From the NCBI GenBank assembly GCA_910576535.1, contig CAJTKK010000001.1, positions 186,001-250,000 on the forward strand: 64,000 nt of DNA, given 5' to 3'. Position numbers and translations under genes: made by a program. This document shows, in pieces, positions 17,126 to 26,348 of this stretch (the first letter of the stretch is position 1; every line of letters starts with the position of its first letter). The notes below the pieces were generated by a model that searched no databases, was not told the origin of the DNA, and was given only the letters and a program-made list of their open reading frames with translations. The DNA is from an uncultured Lachnospiraceae bacterium. Lineage in GTDB: Bacteria; Bacillota; Clostridia; Lachnospirales; Lachnospiraceae.

Positions 17126-18406
17126 TTACGGTTCCTGTTCCCTTATATTAAGCCTAACTGTTACATTTTCCCTTAAACTTACCGTTTCCGGCAGATTGAA
17201 GGATAAGTTTACATCATAATATCCTTCCCCCAGTTCTTCGATAATCCCGGTCTCCAGCAGCCGGTTAATATCTACCACGCCCATGATCTGGCTTACATCC
17301 AGGGCATTGACTTCTTCCGCCAGCCCTCTGATCTGCACCGGAAATTCTGCTTCATAAGTAGATACTGTGCCTTCATATTGTTCCGGAAGGTTTTCTATTA
17401 CGATATTTTCTTCCGAAAGCATAACCGTCCTCATCACTTCCTGTTCCACATAGACAGTAACGGAAACATTGCCGTCAAAATCTGCATTTCCTATTTCTAC
17501 GCTGCCCGGAAGATATGGAAGGATATCCACTACCGTTGTTACATTTCCGGTAGCGCCCGTCAGGTCAATTGCCGTATCCGGAACATCAATGGATGACAGG
17601 TTCCTCAGCACACTTCCTTTTCCTGCCAAAACCACGCTGCCCGGCTCGCTGTTTACAACTCCAGTCGCCCGATAGCCATCTGCAGGCGTCCCCGATGCCG
17701 TAAAATTAAGCGGAACTGCTTTTGTCCCTAAAATTTCCACATTAACGCCTACCGTATTAATATTTAATGTCAGCCCGTCCTTCGGCACTTCTTCCCCATC
17801 GGCATCGTATAACTTAATTTCCGCATTCGTGCCAATATCGCCGGTAAATCCTGTAATTCCTACGCTTACCTCTGCTGTTTCAATCGTGGACACTACCGAC
17901 TCCGGCCCAGATACTCTTACCAGGTTCTGGTCAGTAGTCACGTTCCCGACAATATAACCCTCCTGCAAGGTTCCATATGTTCCGGCTTTTAAAGGTATTG
18001 AAATGCTCTTCCGGTCTTCCACCTTAATTTTTACTACATCGGAACTGGACCGGATGCTGTCCAGGCTTTCATTATACTGAGCCGTTGACAGTTCAATCGG
18101 GATGGTATTATCCTCTGTCAGTTTACTCATGTCCGCAATAGCAATCAAATCCTTATCCCCTATATTGTTCATTACCCTTTTCGGCCCTGTAATTGACACC
18201 CACCCGATCACATCGGAATTATCTAATATTTCATACATTTTTCCCTGGCTGGTAATGATTTCATCATTAATAATCGTTACCGGAACATTCGTGCTTCTGC
18301 GGGTAGTGGAGGGATTATTTATATTCGTTACGATGAGCCATAAAAGAGCGGCAAAAAGAACGGAACCTATCTTAAGCCCTAGGTTATCAGTCAATTTCTT
18401 TTTCAT
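17126..18406 (-). CDS. cdaR: YbbR-domain protein, CdaA regulator
   Basis: 426 residues from the ATG at 18406 (MKKKLTDNLGLKIGSVLFAALLW). An upstream in-frame start at 18469 would overlap cdaA by 83 bp; the inner start overlaps it by 20 bp and gives the usual short cytoplasmic tail plus one membrane helix. The rest is extracytoplasmic and made of repeated YbbR units (for example around residues 45-130, 135-215, 225-310 and 320-400). In Bacillus and relatives CdaR binds CdaA across the membrane and modulates diadenylate cyclase activity. Position between cdaA and glmM supports the call. Confidence 0.92.
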   Translation of the reverse strand: MKKKLTDNLGLKIGSVLFAALLWLIVTNINNPSTTRRSTNVPVTIINDEIITSQGKMYEILDNSDVIGWVSITGPKRVMNNIGDKDLIAIADMSKLTEDNTIPIELSTAQYNESLDSIRSSSDVVKIKVEDRKSISIPLKAGTYGTLQEGYIVGNVTTDQNLVRVSGPESVVSTIETAEVSVGITGFTGDIGTNAEIKLYDADGEEVPKDGLTLNINTVGVNVEILGTKAVPLNFTASGTPADGYRATGVVNSEPGSVVLAGKGSVLRNLSSIDVPDTAIDLTGATGNVTTVVDILPYLPGSVEIGNADFDGNVSVTVYVEQEVMRTVMLSEENIVIENLPEQYEGTVSTYEAEFPVQIRGLAEEVNALDVSQIMGVVDINRLLETGIIEELGEGYYDVNLSFNLPETVSLRENVTVRLNIREQEP

Positions 18407-19259
18407 TCTTTTCCCTTCCCTTCCAAAGCTTACGGCGCTTTTCTTCTTCCGGTTTCCCTTGAATTTCACGCAATCTATCCTTTAATGTATCCCCGCTTAA
18501 GTTCCTTTCCAGATTTCCTTCGTATGCAATGCTGATTCTTCCGGTTTCCTCGGATACAATCACTGTCATGGAATCAGTCACTTCGGATATTCCTACCCCC
18601 GCCCTATGCCTGGTTCCCAGTTCTTTGCTTAGAAGCATATTGTCGGATAACGGAAGATAACAGGTTGCTGAAGTCACCCTATTTCCGCGTATAATAACCG
18701 CGCCGTCATGTAACGGCGTATTATGTTCAAATATATTAATCAAAAGCTGGCTTGAAACAATACCGTCAATATCAATTCCTGTTCTTTCATATTCCGCTAA
18801 CGGCTGCGACTTTTCAATAACAATCAGCGCACCCGTCTTTACTTTTCCCATTTCCACACATGCTTTTGCTATTTCGTTAATTGTACGGTCAGAAAAAAGA
18901 CCGGCATTCGGTTTTCCCGGATCAAACGGTAAGATAGATGCTATCAGGTTCTTCCTTCCAAGCTCTTCCATCGCTTTCCTAAGCTCAGGCTGCAGAATTA
19001 CAATAATTACCGTAGATGCGATACCGACCAGATTTTGAGCAATCCATAGAATTGTATCCATGCTAAAAATTGCTGCTATCAGCCAAAATATGGCGATTAC
19101 AACAATTCCCTTCAGCAACGACCATGCCTTTGTATTCTTCACCCATAACAGGATATTGTACATAAGAAATGAGAGTATAATTATCTCCACAATATCTGTC
19201 CAGCCAACATCCGGCATATGCCTAAAGTATGTGTCCATAAATTCTTGAATCTGCTGCAT
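18387..19259 (-). CDS. cdaA: Membrane diadenylate cyclase CdaA
   Basis: 290 residues. Three N-terminal membrane helices (about 15-80) precede the DAC domain, whose two catalytic signatures are present: LHDGAVIIRG and GTRHRAGVGISEVTD. It makes cyclic di-AMP from two ATP at the membrane, controlling potassium and osmolyte uptake and wall homeostasis. The C-terminal tail is very rich in Glu/Lys/Arg. First gene of the cdaA-cdaR-glmM operon; the upstream gene at 19292 ends 32 bp away, so it may belong to the same transcript. Confidence 0.97.
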   Translation of the reverse strand: MQQIQEFMDTYFRHMPDVGWTDIVEIIILSFLMYNILLWVKNTKAWSLLKGIVVIAIFWLIAAIFSMDTILWIAQNLVGIASTVIIVILQPELRKAMEELGRKNLIASILPFDPGKPNAGLFSDRTINEIAKACVEMGKVKTGALIVIEKSQPLAEYERTGIDIDGIVSSQLLINIFEHNTPLHDGAVIIRGNRVTSATCYLPLSDNMLLSKELGTRHRAGVGISEVTDSMTVIVSEETGRISIAYEGNLERNLSGDTLKDRLREIQGKPEEEKRRKLWKGREKNEKEID

Positions 19260-19291
19260 CTTAATTCATTCCAGTCTTAATTAATAATCAG

Positions 19292-20275
19292 TTATTTTAG
19301 ATTGCCTGTTTTTTTCCCCTCCGCATTTTTCTGGGAAGGACGTGTTTTCTTCTGTTGGTTGATCTTCTTTACTTTACGCTCCGGTGTTGCCACCGTAACC
19401 TTTGGCACAGCTTTCACATAATAGTAATATTCATCATCCTCAAACTGGACCTTCTCTGTCCTGCTATAATCCACATTAAAAGCAAAGAACTGTATCACTG
19501 CAGCAATACATGTGGCTGCTATGCTGCCAAGAATGACCCCTCCTATAGCCACATTCGTATCAAACATTAAATCACCCACGACAAGAAGCATTACATTAAT
19601 CAAAGAGCCTGCTATTGTGGCAATCGTCCATGAATGATCTATAGGAAGCCTCCTGACCAGATATACCAGAATCAGTGTAACCGCAAATGCTGCAACTGTA
19701 ACCGCCATCGCCCGGTTATCCATCATTCCATCTATAATAAAGCGGAACTTAACGGTAATTTCTTCCGCTTCCATGGAAACCAACGTAGCGGTGCTTTCAT
19801 TTACGTATGCCAGCAGATAATATACTACTGTCCCGCAGGCTACTGATACCGCAGAAGCAGGCGTACCTAGCAGCCCCATAGAAATAGGGATTACATAGGG
19901 TATATGCAGCCAGAAACAAATGGGGGTTAACATTACTACCACAGTATCCTTTGGAGAAAAACGGAAGTAAAGCAAAAACATAAGCAAAAATGCCGCCAGC
20001 GTTACAGCCGCACATTCCAGGGACAAAGTATACACATGCAGCAGCACAAAAGCCGCCGCAACAATAATGCTAAAGTTCATCGGCATAAAAGAACACATTA
20101 ACGCTGCCACCAGCACTATTGCCATCTTATCAATCTTCTCCATAAACCCCAGCTTATAATTGATCAGCATAAGACTTATGAAAGCAAGCATAAACTTCCA
20201 CAGGGGCATGAGATATACGTCATACTTCCCGTAGAATTTTTTTAAGTATTGTTTCGCAACAAGTAATGATGTCAT
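19292..20275 (-). CDS. Polytopic membrane protein of unknown function
   Basis: 327 residues with about ten hydrophobic segments between residues 20 and 270, then a basic, Lys/Gln-rich cytoplasmic tail. A tight run of acidic and aromatic residues (FEDDEYYYYVKAVPKV, about residue 281) is conspicuous. I do not recognise a family by motif; similar proteins are sometimes labelled ABC permeases without support. The segment PYVIPISMGLLGTPASAVSVACGTV resembles a transport-type re-entrant region. It lies between the small membrane protein (20310) and cdaA, all on the same strand with short gaps, so a link to envelope or c-di-AMP physiology is possible but unproven. Confidence 0.8.
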   Translation of the reverse strand: MTSLLVAKQYLKKFYGKYDVYLMPLWKFMLAFISLMLINYKLGFMEKIDKMAIVLVAALMCSFMPMNFSIIVAAAFVLLHVYTLSLECAAVTLAAFLLMFLLYFRFSPKDTVVVMLTPICFWLHIPYVIPISMGLLGTPASAVSVACGTVVYYLLAYVNESTATLVSMEAEEITVKFRFIIDGMMDNRAMAVTVAAFAVTLILVYLVRRLPIDHSWTIATIAGSLINVMLLVVGDLMFDTNVAIGGVILGSIAATCIAAVIQFFAFNVDYSRTEKVQFEDDEYYYYVKAVPKVTVATPERKVKKINQQKKTRPSQKNAEGKKTGNLK

Positions 20276-20309
20276 AGTAATTTCCTTTCAGGGCTTTATC
20301 AGCCCTGTT

Positions 20310-20699
20310 TTATGTTTTATCATACATGCTGGCAAGCCTGCGCAAATTATTCATGTACAGCCTTACGCCGTTTTTTGCTATGGCATACCGATAGCAATAT
20401 ACCGCATAAGAAATGATGGAGTATATTCCTATTACAAGTAAATATTTCATTAAAACGGACTTACCAAATTCCATCAAATCCATTTTATAGATATCCATCA
20501 TAAAAAATTCAAAGTCATAGAAAATGTACATTCCAAATATGACCGCAAAAGCAATTGTCCCACAGACAAAAGATTTTAATACTTGCAGCCAGACATAATC
20601 CCCCCTGAAATAATTCATAATGGAATCATTTTTTTTCCCTTCATTTTCCTCATAAGAGGCCATCTTCGTCATCAAGATGATTCTTTCCTGATTCAGCAT
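20310..20699 (-). CDS. Small membrane protein of unknown function
   Basis: 129 residues from the ATG at 20699, which has AGGAGAGA 4 bases upstream; a longer start at 20720 would overlap the next gene. A charged N-terminus (about 1-45) is followed by two or three hydrophobic helices (about 45-65 and 83-105) and a basic C-terminus (NNLRRLASMYDKT). No catalytic motif is visible. It sits 10 bp after the yvyF-like gene and 34 bp before the next membrane protein, suggesting one transcript from comFC downward. Confidence 0.75.
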   Translation of the reverse strand: MLNQERIILMTKMASYEENEGKKNDSIMNYFRGDYVWLQVLKSFVCGTIAFAVIFGMYIFYDFEFFMMDIYKMDLMEFGKSVLMKYLLVIGIYSIISYAVYCYRYAIAKNGVRLYMNNLRRLASMYDKT

Positions 20700-20709
20700 A
20701 GACTCTCTC

Positions 20710-21120
20710 CTAACGGTCAAGGAAATGCATTTTCGGGTTATCCTTTGTATCCTTTGGCTTCTGCACTGTCGTTACGGTCGCTTTCTTGTATGCGCTCTGG
20801 AGATTTTGGGTCATGCTCGCTTTGCATTTATCGCAAAAACGGCCGCTGCGGATCGGTGCGCCGCAGGATTCACAGTTTAAGCCAATTTGGGAATCAGAGG
20901 AAAACTCAAGACGTTCTTCCCTCAGCCACTGCTTAATCTGCTGTGTAGAAACCTCGCATTCATCTGCCACCTCACGGATACCGCATCCCGGATGTTCATA
21001 AACATACTTTTTGACCTCCTGGAATTTCTCTTCCAAGCCATCTTTGCATTCCGGGCATACTACAGGCCCCATCAAATAGTTAAACATTTTTCCGCATTTC
21101 TTACAATTACGTACATCCAT
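20710..21120 (-). CDS. yvyF: Flagellar-operon protein, YvyF/TIGR03826-like
   Basis: 136 residues from the ATG at 21120, preceded by GGAGG at 8 bases; a longer frame to 21177 overlaps comFC and is unlikely. An N-terminal zinc ribbon (NCKKCGKMFNYL, VVCPECKDGLE), a central winged-helix-like stretch (GIREVADECEVSTQQIKQWL) and a second zinc ribbon (CESCGAPIRSGRFCDKCK) match the YvyF family. In B. subtilis this gene lies in the comF-flgM region; here too it follows comFC by 16 bp. Proposed role in control of flagellar genes. Confidence 0.88.
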   Translation of the reverse strand: MDVRNCKKCGKMFNYLMGPVVCPECKDGLEEKFQEVKKYVYEHPGCGIREVADECEVSTQQIKQWLREERLEFSSDSQIGLNCESCGAPIRSGRFCDKCKASMTQNLQSAYKKATVTTVQKPKDTKDNPKMHFLDR

Positions 21121-21136
21121 ATATAAGTCCTCCACT

Positions 21137-21856
21137 TCATTGTCCCCGGCCAATTGCAAGCGCTGCAAAATAAACATTTTTTATTCCCGCCGCCTGCAAA
21201 ACAGCCGTCATAGTGTCAATCGTACTTCCGGTTGTATAAATATCATCAATAATTACAATCGTATTTAATTTTACATCATTTTTATAGATTTTAAAAGCCC
21301 TTTTCAAATTATTTTGTCTTTGAATATCATCCAAATCTTTCTGCGGCGCTGTTTTTTTCCATCTTTTTACTATATCGCTGTATACTGGTATGCCAGTCCT
21401 TGCAGAAATCTCCCGCGCAAGCAGCTCCGCCTGATTATACCCCCGCTGCCGTTTTCTGGAAGGATGAGCCGGTACCGGGATCAAAGCTTCCGCTTTCCAC
21501 TGTTTCAGTTTCCCTTCCAGCTTTTTTGCCATGCACCGCCCAAAAAAGACGGCATATTCCTGTCTTCCTTTATACTTAAACCGGTATATGGCAGATGATA
21601 TGTTTTTATATTCAAACACTGCGGTCCCGCATTGATATAAATGCTTTTTTCTGCTGCAGTCGTAACAATATTCCTTTTGCGCCGTTACCGGTTTTCCGCA
21701 TTTCATACAGACCGGCCCCCGGATCGGGTTCACTTTCCCTATACAAGATTTGCAGATATCCCCCTGGCCAAATTCTATAATACCATCGCATACCGGACAC
21801 CTTCTGGGAAACAGCAGATCCAAAGCTGCCTCTTTCCATCCATAAGTTCTTTTCAT
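21137..21856 (-). CDS. comFC: ComFC/GntX-family phosphoribosyltransferase-like protein
   Basis: 239 residues. The N-terminus holds two zinc-binding CxxC pairs (RRCPVCDGII, ICKSCIG) and a third (PVCMKCGKP), followed by the phosphoribosyltransferase-type domain with the PRPP loop TIVIIDDIYTTGSTIDTM near residue 200. RKRQRGYNQAELLAREIS is the conserved ComF signature. In competent bacteria ComFC helps handle incoming single-stranded DNA. It is 34 bp downstream of recD2 and immediately upstream of yvyF, so the three are probably cotranscribed. Confidence 0.93.
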   Translation of the reverse strand: MKRTYGWKEAALDLLFPRRCPVCDGIIEFGQGDICKSCIGKVNPIRGPVCMKCGKPVTAQKEYCYDCSRKKHLYQCGTAVFEYKNISSAIYRFKYKGRQEYAVFFGRCMAKKLEGKLKQWKAEALIPVPAHPSRKRQRGYNQAELLAREISARTGIPVYSDIVKRWKKTAPQKDLDDIQRQNNLKRAFKIYKNDVKLNTIVIIDDIYTTGSTIDTMTAVLQAAGIKNVYFAALAIGRGQ

Positions 21857-21890
21857 TTTCCTCCATTATGTTTCTCCGGGCAAGAGTCCA

Positions 21891-24134
21891 TTACATAATC
21901 CGGCGGATAGCCTCCATTTCTTTCATTCTGTCACATAAACTTGTATACCGTTTATTCTGGTATTGGTTTGCAATCATATCCCCTATCATCTGCCTGCTTC
22001 CCAATATTGTCACGCAATATTTTGCACGGGTAACCCCTGTATACAGTAAGTTCCGGTTAAAAAGCAGTTTTGGCCCGGAAAGCAAAGGCATTATGACTGC
22101 AGGATATTCACTGCCTTGGGACTTATGGATCGTGATTGCATAAGCCAGTTCAATTTCATCTAATTGGTGAAACGGATATGTGACCCTTCTTTGTTCATCA
22201 TATTCCACTACCAGTTCCTGCGAAAAATTGTTAATTTCCCGCACAATCCCCATATCTCCGTTGAATACGCCAAGCCCCTTATCCACAGGAATGCCGTATT
22301 TGCTTATCACTTCCCATTCTATCTGATAGTTATTTTTTATCTGCATCACTTTATCCCCCACACGGAACAAACCTTTTCCATAGGAATGTTCCTCTTTGGC
22401 GGCATCCGGAGGGTTTAGGTACTGCTGCAGAATACCGTTTAAGGTTTCTGCCCCTAGACTCCCTTTCCGCATCGGGGTCAATACTTGGATATCACTGCTC
22501 CCGGCCTTGACATAAGGCGGCAGCTTTTCCCGGATAAGCTGGATCATATGCTTGTAAATTACATTCACATCACTTCTTTCCAAAAAAAAGAAATCCATGC
22601 TTTTATTATCCAGTGCGAGTTCTTTCCCCTCATTAATCCTATGGGCGTTCACTACAATATCGCTTTTCTCAGCCTGCCGGAAAATCTTTTGCAGCATCAC
22701 CTGCGGAAAACATCCGCTGTCTATCAGATCCCTTAGCACCTGCCCGGGACCTACTGACGGCAGTTGATCCATATCCCCGGCCATAATCAGCCTCGTCCCT
22801 GGGACAATCGCTCTTAATAAAGCCTGAAATAAGTGAACGTCTACCATGGACATCTCATCAATAATTATTACATCAGCTTCCAAAGGATTTTCTTCATTCT
22901 TTTCAAATCTCGCGGTACGTTTTTCCTCCATGGAAGCGCCATTTAATTCCAAGAGACGGTGAATCGTTTTTGCTTCATACCCGGTGGCCTCCGTCATCCT
23001 TTTTGCCGCCCTTCCCGTAGGAGCTGCTAAAAAAATATCCATTCCTTCTTCCGAATAATAACGGATTATCATATTAATAGTTGTCGTTTTCCCAGTTCCC
23101 GGTCCTCCGGTCAAGATCAGAATACCGTTTTTTATGCTTTCCATCACCGCATTCTTTTGCAACTCATCCAGTCTGATTCCCTGTGCCTCTTCTAACTTTC
23201 CAATGCGGCATTGAATTTCTTCCATCGGAAGACACCCATTTCCCTCAGACAGGGAAAGATTCAGGTCATGCAACATTTTTGCGCAGTTCAGTTCTTCATA
23301 ATAATATGAGGATGCATATATCCGCTTTTCGTCAGCCAGCCTGATGACAATTTTCTTATCCATTGCCAAATTGGCAATTTGCGGCACAATCGCCTCTTCC
23401 TTTATTTCCAGGAGCAACATACACCTTTCTAACAATATGTTTTCCGGGAGATAGATATGTCCCTCTGTGGATGCTTGCAGCAATATATATAAAATACCGC
23501 TTCTGACGCGGTAATCGGAATCCGTATGGATTCCAGCCTTACGGGCAATCTCATCGGCAATTTTAAACCCTATTCCGCCTACCTCTTCCGCAAGCCGGTA
23601 TGGGTTTTCCCTCATCACCCCGTAAATCTCCGACCCATAGGCATCATATATCTTAATAGCCAAGGCCCCGGATATCCCATACTTCTGAAGAAATACCATC
23701 GCGCTGCGGATATCCTTTTTTTCTTCCATCTGAACCGCTATTTCCTGCGCTTTCTTCTCACTGATCCCTTTAATTTCAGCCAGGCGTTCCGGTTCCTCTT
23801 CCATAACACGGAAAGTATCTTTTCCAAACTTTTTTATAATTCTTGCTGCCAGAGCCGCCCCTATCCCTTTAATGGCCCCGGAACCCAGATACCGTTCCAT
23901 GCTAGTCTCATCATCGGGTTCTGTTATCCGGTAGCTTTCTACTTTTAACTGTGTGCCATATATGGGATGCTCTATGTAGTTGCCGGCAAGTTCTACCGTT
24001 TCCCCCTGGTCAATCATACGGAAATTGCCCACGCATACAATTTCCTCTCCCCCGCTCACCAGGTTCATAACAGTATAACCGTTATCACCGTTACGGTAAA
24101 TGATATGTTCTACATAACCTTTTACCTGTTCCAT
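21891..24134 (-). CDS. recD2: ATP-dependent RecD2-type DNA helicase
   Basis: 747 residues, the usual length. An N-terminal OB-like domain and tandem helix-hairpin-helix motifs (IKGIGAALAARIIKKFG; LAEIKGISEKKAQEIA; GGIGFKIADEIAR) precede the SF1B motor. Walker A is LTGGPGTGKTTTI, Walker B VIIIDEMSMVD, and motif VI AITIHKSQGSEYP near the C-terminus. A 5'-3' helicase involved in mismatch repair and replication-fork maintenance in Gram-positives lacking RecBC. It has its own promoter at 24243-24271. Confidence 0.96.
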   Translation of the reverse strand: MEQVKGYVEHIIYRNGDNGYTVMNLVSGGEEIVCVGNFRMIDQGETVELAGNYIEHPIYGTQLKVESYRITEPDDETSMERYLGSGAIKGIGAALAARIIKKFGKDTFRVMEEEPERLAEIKGISEKKAQEIAVQMEEKKDIRSAMVFLQKYGISGALAIKIYDAYGSEIYGVMRENPYRLAEEVGGIGFKIADEIARKAGIHTDSDYRVRSGILYILLQASTEGHIYLPENILLERCMLLLEIKEEAIVPQIANLAMDKKIVIRLADEKRIYASSYYYEELNCAKMLHDLNLSLSEGNGCLPMEEIQCRIGKLEEAQGIRLDELQKNAVMESIKNGILILTGGPGTGKTTTINMIIRYYSEEGMDIFLAAPTGRAAKRMTEATGYEAKTIHRLLELNGASMEEKRTARFEKNEENPLEADVIIIDEMSMVDVHLFQALLRAIVPGTRLIMAGDMDQLPSVGPGQVLRDLIDSGCFPQVMLQKIFRQAEKSDIVVNAHRINEGKELALDNKSMDFFFLERSDVNVIYKHMIQLIREKLPPYVKAGSSDIQVLTPMRKGSLGAETLNGILQQYLNPPDAAKEEHSYGKGLFRVGDKVMQIKNNYQIEWEVISKYGIPVDKGLGVFNGDMGIVREINNFSQELVVEYDEQRRVTYPFHQLDEIELAYAITIHKSQGSEYPAVIMPLLSGPKLLFNRNLLYTGVTRAKYCVTILGSRQMIGDMIANQYQNKRYTSLCDRMKEMEAIRRIM

Positions 24135-24242
24135 TTACATTTCCTTCCCCAAATTCTATATGGATCCGTGGGCAAAACGGCGCCTCCCGGCAGGCCTTTT
24201 GACAACCGGATCCTCTATGCACAACCGCGCATCTTTGTTTTT

Positions 24243-24271
24243 ATCATACAAGAAGTTCAAAGGACTGTCCT
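24243..24271 (-). promoter_or_regulatory. Candidate promoter of recD2-comFC-yvyF
   Basis: Minus strand AGGACA (24271-24266), 17-bp spacer, TATGAT (24248-24243), about 110 bp before the recD2 start. Matches are moderate. Confidence 0.5.
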
Positions 24272-24279
24272 ATATGGCG

Positions 24280-24307
24280 AAAAGGCTGCTTGGGTAAGCA
24301 GCCTTTT
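24280..24307 (-). terminator. Terminator after the flagellar gene cluster
   Basis: AAAAGGCTGCTT pairs with AAGCAGCCTTTT across a short loop, directly after the flgJ-like gene stop (24313). The T-run is only four bases long. It may work in both directions. Confidence 0.65.
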
Positions 24308-24312
24308 CTATA

Positions 24313-24663
24313 CTAAAGATTATAATTTCTTTTCATCTGCTCATAAAGCATCTGTGCCAGCCCCAATCCTTCCCTTTCCGTTGAAGTACTGGCCAATTCC
24401 TGCAATGCATTGTCCTTAAAAAAGTCTACCAGCGTATCATTGGGATTAGAATCTTCATCCTTAAACACGTCAACCGTTTTCTGCATTTCTTTAAAAACCT
24501 GTTCTACAAAGTAAGCCTCAAATTCCTTACAGACTGCCAGCAGTTCATCATCCGAAGACTGTGTATAATCTTTTTTTCTAATCTGGCCATCCAATTTGGA
24601 AGCCCCCGCCTGAGACGATACATAATTTGTATATGCCAAAGAAGCTCCATTGCCTATTTCCAT
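24313..24663 (-). CDS. flgJ: FlgJ N-terminal-type flagellar rod-binding protein
   Basis: 116 residues. The core matches the rod-binding domain of FlgJ: LLAVCKEFEAYFVEQVFKEM near residue 43 and ALQELASTSTEREGLGLAQM near the C-terminus. The peptidoglycan hydrolase half found in enterobacterial FlgJ is absent, as is common in Firmicutes. It helps assemble or cap the flagellar rod as it crosses the wall. It follows flgG by 34 bp in an mbl-flgF-flgG-flgJ run. Confidence 0.88.
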   Translation of the reverse strand: MEIGNGASLAYTNYVSSQAGASKLDGQIRKKDYTQSSDDELLAVCKEFEAYFVEQVFKEMQKTVDVFKDEDSNPNDTLVDFFKDNALQELASTSTEREGLGLAQMLYEQMKRNYNL

Positions 24664-24697
24664 AACTCATTCCTCCATGCAAAATGCATCTTATCAT

Positions 24698-25516
24698 TTA
24701 CCGTTTCAGGTTATTCGCTAACTGAAGCATTTCATCCGTAGTAGTGATAGCTTTCGAGTTCATTTCATATGCGCGCTGTGCTACAATCAAGTTGACCATT
24801 TCATCCGCAACTTTTACATTGGATCCTTCCAAGTATCCTTGTATCAGCTTGCTTCTGCGTACATCCGGGTTCGTTGTTTCATTAATTGCAGCCCCGCTGG
24901 CCGCAGTCACCGCATACATCGTATCCCCTACCCTTTGCAGCCCCGCCGGGTTCCTGAACTGGAAAGCCCCAATTGTCATGCCAAGTGACTGTGGGTTATT
25001 GTTCTCGTCAGGATACATCAATGTCCCATCCGCACTGATCGTTATTTTACTCGTAATCAGGTTGCCGCCTAATGTAATATTCTGTCCTGTCGTGCTTATA
25101 ACCGGAAGACCGTCCGATGTTGTCAGCATAATACGGTTCCCTTCACCCATTGCCCATGTAAAATCACCGTTTCTCGTATAATTAATTTCCCCATTGGCAT
25201 TGCGTACAGCGAAAAAACCATCACCTTCAATGGCAAATGCCGTACCGCTGTCTGAAGCCAGAAGGCTTCCTTGGGTAAACATCTGGTTAATCGAAGCAGT
25301 CCTCACACCCAGCCCCACTTGGGAAGTTACCGGTTTCGGATCCCCATTCGCTGTTGTTGTTGCCGTCTGCAACGTCTGGTACAGCAAAGACTTGAACTGT
25401 GCGTTCTGTGACTTATAACCGGCGGAATTTACATTCGCCAGATTGTTTGCAATCGTATCTACATTCGTCTGCTGCGCATTCATCCCGGTTGCAGCAGTCC
25501 ATAAACTTCTAACCAT
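24698..25516 (-). CDS. flgG: Flagellar basal-body rod/hook protein FlgG (FlhP-like)
   Basis: 272 residues. The N-terminus MVRSLWTAATGMNAQQTN with IANNLANVNSAGYK is the conserved rod-protein helix and motif; the middle has GDGFFAVRNANGEINYTRNG; the C-terminus GYLEGSNVKVADEMVNLIVA with QRAYEMNSK is the matching helix that pairs in the rod. It forms the distal rod of the flagellum. It lies 12 bp after the paralogue at 25529-26311. In B. subtilis the equivalent pair flhO-flhP also follows mbl. Confidence 0.94.
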   Translation of the reverse strand: MVRSLWTAATGMNAQQTNVDTIANNLANVNSAGYKSQNAQFKSLLYQTLQTATTTANGDPKPVTSQVGLGVRTASINQMFTQGSLLASDSGTAFAIEGDGFFAVRNANGEINYTRNGDFTWAMGEGNRIMLTTSDGLPVISTTGQNITLGGNLITSKITISADGTLMYPDENNNPQSLGMTIGAFQFRNPAGLQRVGDTMYAVTAASGAAINETTNPDVRRSKLIQGYLEGSNVKVADEMVNLIVAQRAYEMNSKAITTTDEMLQLANNLKR

Positions 25517-25528
25517 AATTTAACCCTC

Positions 25529-26311
25529 CTATAACTTTCCTATCTGAGTGACAGCGGTTTCCAGCGTTTGGTCATATGTCTGAATCACTTTCTGGTTCGT
25601 TTCATAAGCCCTTGATATATTAATCATATTCACCATCTCGGTAACTACGGAAATATTCGCGGTTTCCAGATAGCCCTGGTATACCTTCGCTTCCGCTTCC
25701 GTAAAAGTTGCCCCCTCTACCGGACGGTAATAATTCTCCCCGAATTTCTCCAGATAATTATAATCGTTGAAATCCCTGATACGCAACTGCGCAACCGGGG
25801 CATTATCATCCCCCTGCATAATATTGCCGCTTGTATCTACCCTGAAATCCAGAAGAGGATCCAGGCGGATACGCCCGCCATTCGTATTCAGCACATAATC
25901 GCCGTCATGGGTTACCAGATAACCGGCAGGATTTATCATAAAGCTGCCGTCTCTCGTATATTTCAATGACGATTCGTCATTCCTGTCCATATAAGATACT
26001 GCAAAAAAACCCGGGCCGGACAGCGCCAAGTCGAACTCATTCTCCGTCCCTTTTATCGGCCCCTGGGAATAATCAGTATATCCTTCCCCGATTTTTACGC
26101 CTGGGTTATTAATGCCAATTGACCTTGTCGTCCTCGCCGCCTCTGATGTGTCTTTTAATTTATATGCCATAACATCGCTGAATGCCTGGCTGGTAGCCCC
26201 CTCTTTTTTATAGCCGTTGGTATTGGCATTTGCCAAGTTATTTGTCACAACATCCATCCGGTGCTGCTCATTCAACATACCGGTATATGCAGTATATAAC
26301 CCTTTCAGCAT
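25529..26311 (-). CDS. flhO: Flagellar hook-basal body protein FlgF/FlhO-like
   Basis: 260 residues with the flagellar rod signatures MLKGLYTAYTGMLNEQHRM and VVTNNLANANTNGYKKEG at the N-terminus, LSGPGFFAVSYMD in the middle and GYLETANISVVTEMVNMI at the C-terminus. A proximal-rod type protein, paralogue of the next gene. Position directly after mbl (37 bp) reproduces the mbl-flhO-flhP order of Bacillus, which is why that symbol is used; FlgF is an equally valid name. Confidence 0.9.
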   Translation of the reverse strand: MLKGLYTAYTGMLNEQHRMDVVTNNLANANTNGYKKEGATSQAFSDVMAYKLKDTSEAARTTRSIGINNPGVKIGEGYTDYSQGPIKGTENEFDLALSGPGFFAVSYMDRNDESSLKYTRDGSFMINPAGYLVTHDGDYVLNTNGGRIRLDPLLDFRVDTSGNIMQGDDNAPVAQLRIRDFNDYNYLEKFGENYYRPVEGATFTEAEAKVYQGYLETANISVVTEMVNMINISRAYETNQKVIQTYDQTLETAVTQIGKL

Positions 26312-26348
26312 CTTGCTCCTCCTCTTTTTATGCTCCCCTGTCTATCAG

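Noticed and set aside
18407..18469. Longer CdaR start inside cdaA
   Set aside because: It would overlap cdaA by 83 bp and add a basic tail; the ATG at 18406 gives the standard MKKKLTDN start.
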